Source of the DNA: an uncultured Alphaproteobacteria bacterium
GTDB lineage: Bacteria; Pseudomonadota; Alphaproteobacteria; Thalassobaculales; Thalassobaculaceae
Length of the DNA: 40,463 bases
Direction of reading: 5' to 3'
Assembly: GCA_902589475.1 (NCBI GenBank)
Contig: CACITD010000021.1
Coordinates: forward strand, 1 to 40,463
Both the position numbers and the translations under genes were made by a program. This document shows positions 26,117 to 36,819 of the stretch, in pieces (position 1 is the first letter of the stretch; every line of letters begins with the position of its first letter). The notes under the pieces are model-generated. The model was not told the DNA's origin. It searched no databases and saw nothing but the letters and a program-made list of their open reading frames with translations.

Positions 26117-26947
26117 ATGCCAGAATTACCTGAAGTAGAAATAGTTAAGCGTGGTCTTAGTCCCTTTCTAGCGGGGCGGAAAATAGTGAGAGTTGAGAAA
26201 ACTAGGCCAGATCTTCGTTGGCCTATTCCCGGATCTTTAGAACATGTCTTAACTGGTGCTCGGGTACTAAGATTAGAGAGACGTGGGAAGTATATTCTCT
26301 GGCATACACAAGACGAGATGGTAATGATTTTGCATTTAGGTATGTCTGGTCGAGTTCTGGTTACCAAAGATTTGCCAAAGGTTAAGAATGTCCATGATCA
26401 TCTAACTTTCAAAACAGAAGATGGATTTTTTATTAGATATAATGATCCGAGAAGATTTGGTTTCATAGACTTAGTTCCGCTGAGTAACTTGGCAGAATAT
26501 CCATCAATAGCTAATCTAGGACCCGAGCCATTAAGTAATGCTTTTAACGCCTCTGCTTTGCAACAGAAAATCAGTAAGAAACAAGCGCCAATAAAATCTG
26601 TTTTATTAGATCAAACGATAATTGCGGGATTGGGAAATATATACGTCTGTGAGGCGCTTCACCGGTCGGGTATATCACCAAGACGCAAGGCAAAGAACAT
26701 CTCAGAAAACAAAATCGATAGTTTGGTAGTCGCTATCCGGGTTGTCCTACAAGATGCTATTAATGCTGGTGGGTCTACTTTAAAAGATCATCTTCAAACA
26801 ACCGGCGAGATGGGGTATTTTCAACACCAATTTCGAGTTTATTCTCGAGTAGGCGAGAAATGTATGAAAAAGTCTTGTTTAGGGACGATAAAACGTATTA
26901 TTCAATCAGGAAGATCCACGTTTTTTTGTGGTAAGTGTCAGCGTTAG
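26117..26947 (+). CDS. mutM: formamidopyrimidine-DNA glycosylase
   Basis: MutM (Fpg) excises oxidised purines such as 8-oxoguanine and nicks the DNA. The 276-residue protein begins MPELPEVEIVKRGL with the catalytic Pro2-Glu2 N-terminus, has the Lys in RRGKYILW, HLGMSGR, and the H2TH region LLDQTIIAGLGNIYVCEALHRSGI. The C-terminal zinc finger is Cys-x4-Cys (KCMKKSC) then FFCGKC, a spacing I recall from other alphaproteobacterial Fpg proteins. The next gene begins around its stop codon. Confidence 0.97.
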   Translation: MPELPEVEIVKRGLSPFLAGRKIVRVEKTRPDLRWPIPGSLEHVLTGARVLRLERRGKYILWHTQDEMVMILHLGMSGRVLVTKDLPKVKNVHDHLTFKTEDGFFIRYNDPRRFGFIDLVPLSNLAEYPSIANLGPEPLSNAFNASALQQKISKKQAPIKSVLLDQTIIAGLGNIYVCEALHRSGISPRRKAKNISENKIDSLVVAIRVVLQDAINAGGSTLKDHLQTTGEMGYFQHQFRVYSRVGEKCMKKSCLGTIKRIIQSGRSTFFCGKCQR

Positions 26948-26958
26948 GTTTTCTTGCC

Positions 26959-27336
26959 ATGATAAGTTTCAAGGTTTTATTAATCGCATCCCGGTTCGCT
27001 CTAGTTTTCTCTTCACTTGGGGTGTTGTCGACGAATTCACATGGTAATGAGCGCTTTATAAGCGGTTTTGACGACTTACCGCTTATGCGAGGCATGACAG
27101 AAACCACCGAAAGCAATGTAGCTTTTGATACAGTGCATGGAAGAGTTTTAGTTTCTTTTGCGCAATCCAGCGAAAGTGAGGAAAAGATACTAGCATTTTA
27201 TAAAGAGTCATTGAGCCAACTAGGTTGGAAGATTAATAGAGATGGAGAATTTCTTAGGGATGAAGAAATTTTAAAGATAGAATTTCTACCGGATGGGGAC
27301 TATTTAGCGATCCGGTTTTCCTTAGAACCACGTTAA
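26959..27336 (+). CDS. small exported protein between mutM and echA
   Basis: I cannot assign a function. The 125-residue product starts with a hydrophobic signal-like segment (MISFKVLLIASRFALVFSSL), so it is probably exported to the periplasm or anchored. The mature part has FDDLPLMRGM, then FDTVHGRVLVSFAQ, ILAFYKESLSQLGWKI and ILKIEFLPDG, a pattern I associate with small proteins found at this place in other alphaproteobacteria. The frame is also open from GTG 26935, inside mutM, but ATG 26959 puts the signal segment at the N-terminus; the ribosome site is weak (AGG at 26946–26948). Confidence 0.65.
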   Translation: MISFKVLLIASRFALVFSSLGVLSTNSHGNERFISGFDDLPLMRGMTETTESNVAFDTVHGRVLVSFAQSSESEEKILAFYKESLSQLGWKINRDGEFLRDEEILKIEFLPDGDYLAIRFSLEPR

Positions 27337-27393
27337 ATTTAACTGCTAACAGATAAAGTTATTTGAAAGAGAATTAAGATTTAGGAGCTTATA

Positions 27394-28170
27394 ATGGTCT
27401 ATGAAAATATCATTGTTGAACGTAAAGATAGTGTAGGCATAATCACTTTAAATCGTCCAAAAGCCTTGAATGCCCTCTCTGCGGATCTAACTAGGGAGCT
27501 GGAGGCTGCATTGCGGGATCTGGATAATGATAATGCTGTCGGGTGCATGATATTAACAGGATCCGACAAGGCGTTTGCTGCTGGAGCAGACATTAAAGAA
27601 ATGCAGTCTAAGACGTTCATGGATGTATATCTTCAAGACTTCATAACGGTGGCTTGGGAACATGTTGCTAAGGTTCGAAAACCCATAATTGCAGCTGTTT
27701 CAGGTTATGCTCTTGGGGGTGGCTGTGAAATGGCAATGATGTGTGACTTCATAATAGCTGCCGATAATGCTAAATTCGGTCAACCAGAAATTACAATAGG
27801 AACTATCCCTGGGGCTGGTGGTACACAGCGCCTCACTAGATTGGTAGGAAAATCCAAAGCTATGGAGATGTGTTTAACAGGTCGAATGATGGATGCCGAA
27901 GAAGCAGAAAGGGCGGGTCTCGTGAGCCGTGTCGTTCCTTTAGCAGACCTAATGGCTGAAGCAATAAAAGTAGCACACAGAATATCCGAGTTATCCAGAC
28001 CGGCGATTATGATGGCCAAGGAATCCGTAAACAAGTCTTATGAAATGTCATTGGCTGAGGGGATCAAATTTGAACGGCGTTTGTTTCACTCAACATTTGC
28101 AACAGATGACCAAAAAGAAGGAATGGCCGCCTTTTCAGAGAAACGCGAGCCAAATTTTAAAAATCGTTAA
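27394..28170 (+). CDS. enoyl-CoA hydratase
   Basis: This crotonase-family enzyme of 258 residues adds water across 2-enoyl-CoA in fatty acid beta-oxidation. The oxyanion-hole segments are [11 protein letters not shown] and [15 protein letters not shown] (first catalytic Glu in GGGCEM), and the second catalytic Glu is in [20 protein letters not shown]. The C-terminal [26 protein letters not shown] is standard for short-chain hydratases. AGGAG eight bases before the ATG is a good ribosome site. It precedes rpsT, which has its own promoter. Confidence 0.94.
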   Translation: MVYENIIVERKDSVGIITLNRPKALNALSADLTRELEAALRDLDNDNAVGCMILTGSDKAFAAGADIKEMQSKTFMDVYLQDFITVAWEHVAKVRKPIIAAVSGYALGGGCEMAMMCDFIIAADNAKFGQPEITIGTIPGAGGTQRLTRLVGKSKAMEMCLTGRMMDAEEAERAGLVSRVVPLADLMAEAIKVAHRISELSRPAIMMAKESVNKSYEMSLAEGIKFERRLFHSTFATDDQKEGMAAFSEKREPNFKNR

Positions 28171-28174
28171 ATGG

Positions 28175-28211
28175 AGACCCTTTTCTTCGTTGACGGATGT
28201 TAACAGGGTCT
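28175..28211 (+). terminator. two-part stem-loop between echA and rpsT
   Basis: AGACCC (28175–28180) pairs with GGGTCT (28206–28211), and inside it GTTGAC pairs with GTTAAC (one G·T) around GGAT. The right arm is followed by TTAT. It could end echA transcripts, or fold in the DNA around the rpsT promoter, whose -35 box lies in the inner stem. The weak T-run makes the terminator reading uncertain. Confidence 0.35.
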
Positions 28212-28218
28212 TTATAAC
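28190..28218 (+). promoter_or_regulatory. rpsT sigma-70 promoter
   Basis: TTGACG (28190–28195) and TATAAC (28213–28218) are separated by exactly 17 bp, each matching consensus in five of six positions. Transcription should start near 28225, giving a leader of about 25 bases before rpsT. It is the best promoter I see in the window. Confidence 0.8.
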
Positions 28219-28250
28219 GCGAATTCGAACAATGGAAGATAGGAATTTCA

Positions 28251-28517
28251 ATGGCTCAGCACAAGTCTGCTAAAAAAAGAATAGTTCGAAACGAAAAGAG
28301 ACGAGTTATCAATCACGCTCGTATCTCTAGGATACGGACTTTTGTTAAAAAGGTAGAGAGCGCAATAGCCGCGGGAGATAAAGACTTAGCTACCCATGCC
28401 CTAAAAATGGCGCAGCCAGAATTACACAGGGGTGTTTCGAAAGGGGTGTTAGTGAAAAATACTGCTGCCAGAAAAATCTCTCGTTTATCCAAAAATATCA
28501 AAGCGCTTTCAGCCTAA
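28251..28517 (+). CDS. rpsT: 30S ribosomal protein S20
   Basis: S20 binds 16S rRNA early in small-subunit assembly. The 88 residues, all helical and basic, start [18 protein letters not shown] and end [20 protein letters not shown] plus a short tail, as in the family. AGGAATTTCA before the ATG provides the ribosome site. The strong promoter at 28190–28218 drives it. rpsT next to dnaA is a common alphaproteobacterial arrangement. Confidence 0.97.
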   Translation: MAQHKSAKKRIVRNEKRRVINHARISRIRTFVKKVESAIAAGDKDLATHALKMAQPELHRGVSKGVLVKNTAARKISRLSKNIKALSA

Positions 28518-28549
28518 TACAGCCAACTAAGCACCATGAGATTGGGATG

Positions 28550-28573
28550 AAGGGTAGGATAGAAATACCCTTT
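28550..28573 (+). terminator. weak terminator-like hairpin after rpsT
   Basis: A perfect 7-bp stem (AAGGGTA with TACCCTT) with a nine-base loop lies 32 bp after the rpsT stop. The following T-run is short, so it may be a weak terminator or an mRNA 3'-end stabiliser. Confidence 0.4.
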
Positions 28574-28690
28574 CATAAGTGACTCCATTAATTGTTTACC
28601 AAAAAATAACTCAGCTTCAGTCCAACAATCGACTGCTATGGTTTACGTGCCACATCCAGTGTTATTTGCAAACTATTGATTCCAAAAAAG

Positions 28691-28716
28691 AACTTTTTTT
28701 TTGAAAAAAAAAAGTT
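28691..28716. repeat. long T/A palindrome upstream of dnaA
   Basis: AAC followed by nine T is mirrored, across a two-base GA centre, by nine A followed by GTT: 12-base arms with perfect complementarity. It could form a hairpin or act as a stiff, bent or easily melted element about 195–220 bp before dnaA. As an RNA hairpin it would be weak, being nearly all A–U. Confidence 0.6.
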
Positions 28717-28774
28717 AACTTTATCGTATTTTTTTTGCCGTAAAGGTTGCCAGAAAGGCAAATCTTAGCTTAAC

Positions 28775-28803
28775 TTGATGCCTATTTAATTGCATTTTAC
28801 ATC
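28775..28803 (+). promoter_or_regulatory. candidate dnaA promoter
   Basis: TTGATG (28775–28780) and TACATC (28798–28803) are 17 bp apart, each matching sigma-70 consensus in four of six positions. Transcripts would have a leader of about 100 bases before the TTG start at 28910. Confidence 0.42.
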
Positions 28804-28909
28804 ACTAAATTAATATTGATTCTAAAAAAAAAATTTTTTGCAGGTTAATTCTCTAGAATTAGTCAAAACCCAAAACTTAACTAAGAACTCGGGGGGGAGA
28901 GAGCGCATT

Positions 28910-30292
28910 TTGTCTGAAGAAATCCAGTCCCTGCCTGATAAAGCCTGGGCCCGTGTAAGAGCCAAATTGCGCCAAGAATTTGGCGAGTCAGTATACAGGA
29001 GTTGGTTTAAGCCACTAATCCTGCGAGGAGTCGACGGATCTAAGGTGGAGTTGAGTGCACCCACCACATTTATGCAGGAACGTATTGAGGCACAATATTC
29101 AGATCGTATAAACGCGATATGGAAATTGGAAAGTGGTGGCTCAATAACGACATTAGGAATTACTGTTCTAAGCGCGAGTTCTTCGGAAAATTTCGGCCTT
29201 AATAATTTGGAGCTTAAACAGGACTCCAAAACTCCCTTAGTAAGTAAAAATGTAAAAGTGGACAACCCCCTTGAGGCAGCTCTGGATTCCCGTTTTACTT
29301 TTGAAAACTTCGTTGTAGGAAAGCCAAATGAACTAGCTTATGCGGCAGCGCAGAGGGTCGCAGGCAGTGATGATGTGAACTTTAATCCATTATTCCTTTA
29401 TGGTGGGGTGGGGCTAGGAAAGACCCATTTGATGCACTCGATAGCTTGGGAAATAAGACGACGTGACCCTTCTCGGCGAGTATTGTATTTATCGGCTGAG
29501 AAGTTTATGTACCAATTTATTCGTGCTTTAAGATTCAAAGATACAATGGCTTTCAAAGATCAATTTAGATCTGTAGATGTTTTGATGATCGACGACGTTC
29601 AATTTATTGGGGGAAAAGACTCTACCCAAGAGGAATTTTTTCACACGTTTAACGCTTTGGTTGATCAAAATAGACAGGTTGTAGTTTCTGCTGATAAATC
29701 CCCTAATGACTTAGAAGGTCTAGAAGAGCGTCTGCGGTCTAGGCTTGGTTGGGGCTTAGTGGCTGATATTCACCCAACTACTTATGAATTGCGTTTAGGT
29801 ATTCTCCAATCAAAGGTGGAGAAAATCGGTGTCCATGTGCCCATTAAGGTTTTGGAGTTTTTAGCACACAAGATTACCTCAAATGTTCGAGAGCTCGAAG
29901 GGGCTATGAATCGTATCACAGCTCACGCCACACTAGTAGGCCGTGACATAACTTTAGAAGCAACTCAAGAAGTATTGCACGACCTTTTACGTGCCTATGA
30001 TAGAAGAGTAACCGTCGAAGAAATTCAGCGGCAAGTTGCTAGCCACTATCAAGTTAGAATGGGTGACATGCATTCGGCGCGAAGGTCGCGAGCAGTTGCT
30101 CGACCAAGACAAATAGCGATGTATCTCTCTAAACAGTTAACTCAACACTCTTTACCAGATATCGGCCGACGCTTTGGCGGCAGAGATCATACAACTGTCC
30201 TCCACGCAGTAAAAAAGGTAGATGAACTCTGCGCTGTAGACGTGGGATTTAAGGATGATGTTGAGTTTTTGCGGAGGATGTTAGAGACTTAG
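28910..30292 (+). CDS. dnaA: chromosomal replication initiator DnaA
   Basis: DnaA binds origin boxes and opens DNA to start replication. From TTG 28910 the protein is 460 residues: domain I begins SEEIQSLPDKAWARVRAKL, a short linker follows, then the AAA+ domain with Walker A GGVGLGKTHLMHS and Walker B VLMIDDVQFIGGK, and domain IV with SRAVARPRQIAMYLSKQL and the DNA-contact motif GGRDHTTVLHAVKKV. The frame continues upstream to TTG 28838, but 28910 has a strong purine block (GGGGGGGAGAG, about 28891–28901) and the usual N-terminus. It heads the block dnaA–dnaN–recF–gyrB. Confidence 0.97.
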   Translation: MSEEIQSLPDKAWARVRAKLRQEFGESVYRSWFKPLILRGVDGSKVELSAPTTFMQERIEAQYSDRINAIWKLESGGSITTLGITVLSASSSENFGLNNLELKQDSKTPLVSKNVKVDNPLEAALDSRFTFENFVVGKPNELAYAAAQRVAGSDDVNFNPLFLYGGVGLGKTHLMHSIAWEIRRRDPSRRVLYLSAEKFMYQFIRALRFKDTMAFKDQFRSVDVLMIDDVQFIGGKDSTQEEFFHTFNALVDQNRQVVVSADKSPNDLEGLEERLRSRLGWGLVADIHPTTYELRLGILQSKVEKIGVHVPIKVLEFLAHKITSNVRELEGAMNRITAHATLVGRDITLEATQEVLHDLLRAYDRRVTVEEIQRQVASHYQVRMGDMHSARRSRAVARPRQIAMYLSKQLTQHSLPDIGRRFGGRDHTTVLHAVKKVDELCAVDVGFKDDVEFLRRMLET

Positions 30293-30322
30293 CTTTTTTT
30301 AAAGTCTATTTCTTTCAAACTA

Positions 30323-30331
30323 TGTTATACT
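30323..30331 (+). promoter_or_regulatory. extended -10 promoter for dnaN
   Basis: TGT-TATACT is an extended -10 element (TG one base before a five-of-six -10 box), 93 bp before the dnaN ATG. No good -35 box is visible, which is typical of extended -10 promoters. It suggests dnaN–recF can be transcribed apart from dnaA. Confidence 0.5.
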
Positions 30332-30423
30332 TTGAACGGACAGAGTCCAAAAATAACACTTAAGTTTTGATTTGGATTACAGCAAAGCGTCACTTTAAAA
30401 TACCTACGGATAAAGAAAAATTA

Positions 30424-31542
30424 ATGAAATTAACAATTGATCGATCTGCGTTTCTTCGACCCCTTGGTCATGTTCAAAGTGTAGTTGAACGACGTAATAC
30501 AATACCGATATTAGCAAACGTTCTGCTTAAAGCGAGAAATGGCAAAGTTCAGCTAACTGCGACTGACATGGATATGGATATTTTAGAAAGCGTTTCTTGC
30601 AATATTTTGCAAGAGGGGAGTCTGACGGTGCCAGCTCATACCCTTTATGATATTGTCCGGAAGCTGCCAGAAGGTGCAGAGGTAAGTCTGGAAGCGGATG
30701 GTGAGAGCAATCGTGTTCTCGTTTTAGCTGGACGATCTAAGTTCACACTTCCTTCGTTGCCTGCGGATGAGTTTCCGGCAATGAGTGACGAAGAACTGCC
30801 ATGCCGTTTCTCGCTTGCGAGTGACGATTCAAAAGCTTTAATTGATAAAACTCGCTTTGCCATATCAAATGAAGAAACCCGATACTATTTAAATGGTATC
30901 TTTTTTCATGCTTCGGAAACAAGCGATGTCCCAATGTTGCGAGCAGTGGCCACGGATGGACATAGGCTAGCACGTGTAGAGATACCCTTACCGGAAGGTG
31001 CAAAGGAGATGCCTAATATAATTATTCCTAGAAAAGCTATTACCGAAGTTAGAAAATTAATCGATGATTGGAGCGACGACATCGATATCAGCTTGTCCGA
31101 GACAAAAATATGTTTCTCAATCGGTGATATAATTTTGTCTACTAAATTGATAGATGGCACGTTTCCAGATTATGAGAGAGTGATTCCATCGGGAAATGAC
31201 AAAAATATGTGCGTTAATTGTAACGATTTGTCGGAAGCGGTAGACAGGGTTTCCACTATATCTACCGAAAAATCAAGGGCTATAAAACTGCATCTGTCCA
31301 ATAATAACTTGGTTCTGAGCGCGAATAGCCCAGAAAGTGGGACTGCTATAGAAGAACTTGAAGTAAGCTATAATGGTGAAATGATTGAAATAGGTTTCAA
31401 CTCACGTTACCTCCTCGATATAGCTAATCAAATAGAAGGGGAAAACGTTGAGTTTTCGATGGCAGACCCTGGTTCTCCTACAATTTTGCGCGATCAGGAG
31501 GATACCTCTGCCCTATATGTTCTCATGCCGATGCGGGTTTGA
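30424..31542 (+). CDS. dnaN: DNA polymerase III beta subunit (sliding clamp)
   Basis: DnaN is the ring-shaped clamp that holds polymerase on DNA. The 372-residue length and three-domain arrangement are standard: MKLTIDRSAFLRPLGHVQSVVERRNTIPILANVLL at the start (shown here split: MKLTIDRSAF, then VERRNTIPILANVLL), GRSKFTLPSLPADEFP, AVATDGHRLAR, LIDGTFPDYERVIP and the C-terminal YVLMPMRV. The frame is open from TTG 30367 but ATG 30424 matches the family start. recF follows after 49 bp. Confidence 0.97.
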   Translation: MKLTIDRSAFLRPLGHVQSVVERRNTIPILANVLLKARNGKVQLTATDMDMDILESVSCNILQEGSLTVPAHTLYDIVRKLPEGAEVSLEADGESNRVLVLAGRSKFTLPSLPADEFPAMSDEELPCRFSLASDDSKALIDKTRFAISNEETRYYLNGIFFHASETSDVPMLRAVATDGHRLARVEIPLPEGAKEMPNIIIPRKAITEVRKLIDDWSDDIDISLSETKICFSIGDIILSTKLIDGTFPDYERVIPSGNDKNMCVNCNDLSEAVDRVSTISTEKSRAIKLHLSNNNLVLSANSPESGTAIEELEVSYNGEMIEIGFNSRYLLDIANQIEGENVEFSMADPGSPTILRDQEDTSALYVLMPMRV

Positions 31543-31591
31543 TTTGAAAGCTGTCTTATTTACACCTTCTTGCCGCTTATGGCGGTGAGCT

Positions 31592-32800
31592 ATGATTATC
31601 GAGTTGGGTCAATCGGAAGCAAGTTTAAACGTTACGCGACAAGTTGATGGCCCCTTAATTAGAAAATTGACCGTATCGAACTTTAGGAACTATTCCAAGG
31701 CCTCGTTAGAGCCTTCAAAACAGATGGTGGTCCTATTAGGCAATAATGGTGCAGGCAAAACGAACCTTTTAGAGGCAATTTCAATGTTGTCGCCGGGCAG
31801 AGGTTTAAGGCGAGCGCAACTCACGCAATTGAATAGAGCAAAAACAGATGCCAGAAATGAGAATAATACTATTGAAGCACAACGTCAGTGGGCTGTGTCT
31901 GTTAGGGTCGAGTCAGATGGATTTCAAACAACAATTGGTACTGGATGCGCTACAGCTGTTGCTGATGGGAAAAGTGCAAAACGTCTCGTAAAAATAAACG
32001 GGGATATTGTGAAGTCGCAGATCTCACTTAACGATTATTTGTCGGTTTCATGGTTGACCCCGCAAATGGATAGGCTGTTCATCGAGGGGGGTACTCAAAG
32101 GAGAAGATTCCTTGACAGACTGGTTTTTGCGTTTGATGCCCTGCACTCTAAGCGTGTTAATCGATATAATCACGCACTCCGAGAACGAAAGAAGCTGTTG
32201 CAATCATGGACCCAAGATACCTCATGGTTAAACGCTATTGAAAATAGTTTAGCTGAGATGGGTGTGGCGATAGCAGTAACTCGGCAGGATCTCATAAAAC
32301 GCTTGTCTCCAATAATAGGAAAGAATATGGGTTTATTCCCCAGTGCTATTATTTCTATGGAAGGCGAAGTTGAAAATTGGCTAGAAGAGGATTCGGCTTT
32401 GGAGGTAGAGCAAAGATTTAGGGAGGAATTAAAAAAATCGAGAGCGAATGGAACCTCAGAATCGAACCAGATCCCAGGACCGCATCGAAGTGAATTTAAT
32501 TGCTTGCATTCATCTAATAAAATGGAAGCATCTTTGTGTTCTACAGGGGAACAAAAAGCTCTTCTAGTCTCAATTATGCTTTCTCATGCAATTTTGCGAA
32601 AAAAAGAGTGTGGAAGCGCACCAATTTTACTACTTGATGAAATCTCTGCTCACTTAGATGAGAGGAGAAGATCTTCCTTGTTTGAGTTATTACAGAATTT
32701 AGAAAGTCAAATATGGATGACTGGAACAGAAAGAGTTGCATTTTCTGATATTCTAAAAACAGCTGAGGTATATAACATTTCTGAAGGAAAAATTGTATAG
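31592..32800 (+). CDS. recF: DNA replication and repair protein RecF
   Basis: RecF is an SMC-like ATPase that helps load RecA at gaps and stalled forks. The 402 residues contain LTVSNFRNYSKASLE, Walker A LLGNNGAGKTNLLEAI, SPGRGLR, the central QRRRFLDRLVF, the signature STGEQKALLVSIMLSHA and Walker B ILLLDEISAHLDERRR. The first 20 or so residues before the core are longer than usual, but ATG 31592 has a good GGTGAG ribosome site. It lies between dnaN and gyrB in the classic order. Confidence 0.96.
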   Translation: MIIELGQSEASLNVTRQVDGPLIRKLTVSNFRNYSKASLEPSKQMVVLLGNNGAGKTNLLEAISMLSPGRGLRRAQLTQLNRAKTDARNENNTIEAQRQWAVSVRVESDGFQTTIGTGCATAVADGKSAKRLVKINGDIVKSQISLNDYLSVSWLTPQMDRLFIEGGTQRRRFLDRLVFAFDALHSKRVNRYNHALRERKKLLQSWTQDTSWLNAIENSLAEMGVAIAVTRQDLIKRLSPIIGKNMGLFPSAIISMEGEVENWLEEDSALEVEQRFREELKKSRANGTSESNQIPGPHRSEFNCLHSSNKMEASLCSTGEQKALLVSIMLSHAILRKKECGSAPILLLDEISAHLDERRRSSLFELLQNLESQIWMTGTERVAFSDILKTAEVYNISEGKIV

Positions 32801-32835
32801 TATAGTTAAAGCGTATTCACGCGAGGGATTATTGA

Positions 32836-35266
<2,431 letters not shown>

Positions 35267-35268
<2 letters not shown>

Positions 35269-35286
35269 ACGAATTCGTTTTTATTT
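35267..35286. terminator. short palindrome between convergent gyrB and VOC gene
   Basis: AAACGAATTCGTTT is a perfect 14-base palindrome overlapping the gyrB stop and followed by TTATTT. Its five-pair stem is weak, but the place between convergent genes fits a bidirectional terminator. Confidence 0.35.
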
Positions 35287-36159
35287 AAAGTCACTATTCC
35301 ACGGGAAGTCCGCGGCACTGGTCCCAATTATTAAATTACCACTAATAAATTCAGGGAGTTTTACTAAGAAAGAGCCCTGATTTAATGACTGTAGGACTAA
35401 TTCGTTGTGAGAAAAATAACCTTTTGTCTTGGAGAGACTTTCCGTCAGCAACGCATATCCTAGGATTGATGGTAGATTGGAAATATTTACGTTAGGAACG
35501 ATTCTTTCAACGTCCTCCCCAGAACAAACTATTATCTTCTGTTGATCAAGTCCAACCTGCCAAGATGAGCCAAAGATCCGTCGTGGACTCGGTTGATTGG
35601 TTAGCCAACAATAACGAGCGATGGTTTCTTCTGGCTTGTTGGTGTGGAGTATGATCGCATGAAAGTGGCTTAATGCATTGTTATGAGCAGACTTAGTGCT
35701 GGATTTTGTCGAATTACTTACATCTATAAATTCGACTTCACCTTCAAATACATCACTTTCTTTTAGTTTGAAGACCTTGCATGCAATTTCTCTCCGCTCT
35801 TTTTTTGCCAGTGGAAATAGCAGCTTTCGCTCTTCTATAGAAAGGGGGTGAAATCCGTGCAGTGTCAAACGCCCTTGCGTGCTCTCGATATCTTTCGTTC
35901 CCAGTCCAAATCCAGTGAGAGCACTATCAACAAATTCTGGTATTTCTGAATTATTTCTTTTTTTGAAGGAGATGTAACTACCATTTAAAGAAATCCGGTA
36001 GCAGTGGGTATTTCCACCGTCTGACACTTCGGCGAGCTCAATTATTTCGAAACCCGAGTTTTTTAAAAAACTAGCGACTTCGGTAGAGTCTTGGATTAAG
36101 TGTGTTGCGTGTACTAAATTAACATCATCCTGTGCCGTCGGGTTAAAGGAGAAATTCAT
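35281..36159 (-). CDS. VOC/glyoxalase-like protein
   Basis: This 292-residue cytoplasmic protein seems to contain two glyoxalase-like (VOC) modules: an N-terminal one beginning VHATHLIQDSTEVASFLKNSGFE and a second one beginning ALSHFHAIILHTNKPEETIARY, each opening with a His-containing strand as in VOC metal sites. The resemblance is by pattern, not a confident family match, and the reaction is unknown. The ATG overlaps the stop of the upstream membrane-protein gene by one base (TAATG), so the two form an operon. It converges on gyrB. Confidence 0.6.
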   Translation of the reverse strand: MNFSFNPTAQDDVNLVHATHLIQDSTEVASFLKNSGFEIIELAEVSDGGNTHCYRISLNGSYISFKKRNNSEIPEFVDSALTGFGLGTKDIESTQGRLTLHGFHPLSIEERKLLFPLAKKERREIACKVFKLKESDVFEGEVEFIDVSNSTKSSTKSAHNNALSHFHAIILHTNKPEETIARYCWLTNQPSPRRIFGSSWQVGLDQQKIIVCSGEDVERIVPNVNISNLPSILGYALLTESLSKTKGYFSHNELVLQSLNQGSFLVKLPEFISGNLIIGTSAADFPWNSDFK

Positions 36160-36569
36160 TACTCAGTCTTCTTTCGCTTTTCGTGTTCCTCGGCAGCATC
36201 ATCTAATGCCTTATTTATTTCTTTAAAGCTTAGTGGTTTCAAAACTCTTTGTGGTTGGCGATAGGATTCAGGAATAGTAATCCGTACAAATTGCGTTAAA
36301 AGAAAGATCATTGGGTCAATAAGGTAGCTAAGTGGAACCCAAACTGGTCTCAAAAACTTATAATAGTGAGGACGTGTTTCGCCGGTAGCCAAAATAAACA
36401 CGGCAAGGATGACCCAGTAGGCGCCATCATCATAGCTATTCCACCACCACCAAAACCATGTGATCATAAGAAGGGCTGCGATCGTTCTGCAAATTTTCGC
36501 CTCAGGAGACAAAACCTTGGGTTGTTTGGAGTTGTCTGGTTCCGGAGTGGGTTCGAAAATTTCTGCCAT
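36159..36569 (-). CDS. small membrane protein of unknown function
   Basis: I do not recognise this 136-residue protein. After a Pro-rich N-terminus (about 25 residues) come two close hydrophobic segments, ICRTIAALLMITWFWWWW and AYWVILAVFILATG, then WVPLSYLIDPMIFLLTQFV, which may be a re-entrant or third segment. The C-terminus is charged and helical (NKALDDAAEEHEKRKK). The run of four Trp is striking. It is the first gene of a two-gene operon with the VOC-like gene. It probably sits in the inner membrane. Confidence 0.65.
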   Translation of the reverse strand: MAEIFEPTPEPDNSKQPKVLSPEAKICRTIAALLMITWFWWWWNSYDDGAYWVILAVFILATGETRPHYYKFLRPVWVPLSYLIDPMIFLLTQFVRITIPESYRQPQRVLKPLSFKEINKALDDAAEEHEKRKKTE

Positions 36570-36752
36570 TTTTTGCGTTATCCTAGCTCAATTGATAGTC
36601 TTGAAAGCACTTTTTCTAGTATTTTTTTGAAGTCTAAAAGTATTGTAAAAGAAAAAAATCTCTGATTTCAGGGGTAATGTTGCAAATTTTCAATACCCCC
36701 CTTTTATTCGTTTCTCGACTCATTTACAATATACTGAGTTTTTTGTTTCTTG

Positions 36753-36767
36753 AATGCCGTTGGCATT
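36753..36767. promoter_or_regulatory. small hairpin/dyad upstream of the PuuD-like gene
   Basis: AATGCC-GTT-GGCATT is a perfect 6-bp inverted repeat 53 bp before the start. A TATACT box at 36730–36735 lies just upstream, so the dyad would be in the 5' leader; it could be an operator or an RNA hairpin. Confidence 0.3.
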
Positions 36768-36819
36768 ATTAGAAACCAACTGATGCTGATAAAAACAAAT
36801 AATAGTTTTGGGGGAAATT

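Larger units (their letters stand above)
28574..28909. other. AT-rich intergenic leader before dnaA
   Basis: No gene is supported here. The stretch holds long A and T runs, a hairpin-forming T/A palindrome, and a candidate dnaA promoter. I scanned by eye for DnaA boxes (TTATNCACA, both strands) and found none close to consensus, so I do not call an origin here. The dnaA reading frame stays open up to TTG 28838, but that start lacks a ribosome site. Confidence 0.6.

Noticed and set aside
28518-28909. Replication origin beside dnaA
   Set aside because: The region is AT-rich and next to dnaA, but I found no near-consensus DnaA boxes by eye, and alphaproteobacterial origins are often elsewhere.
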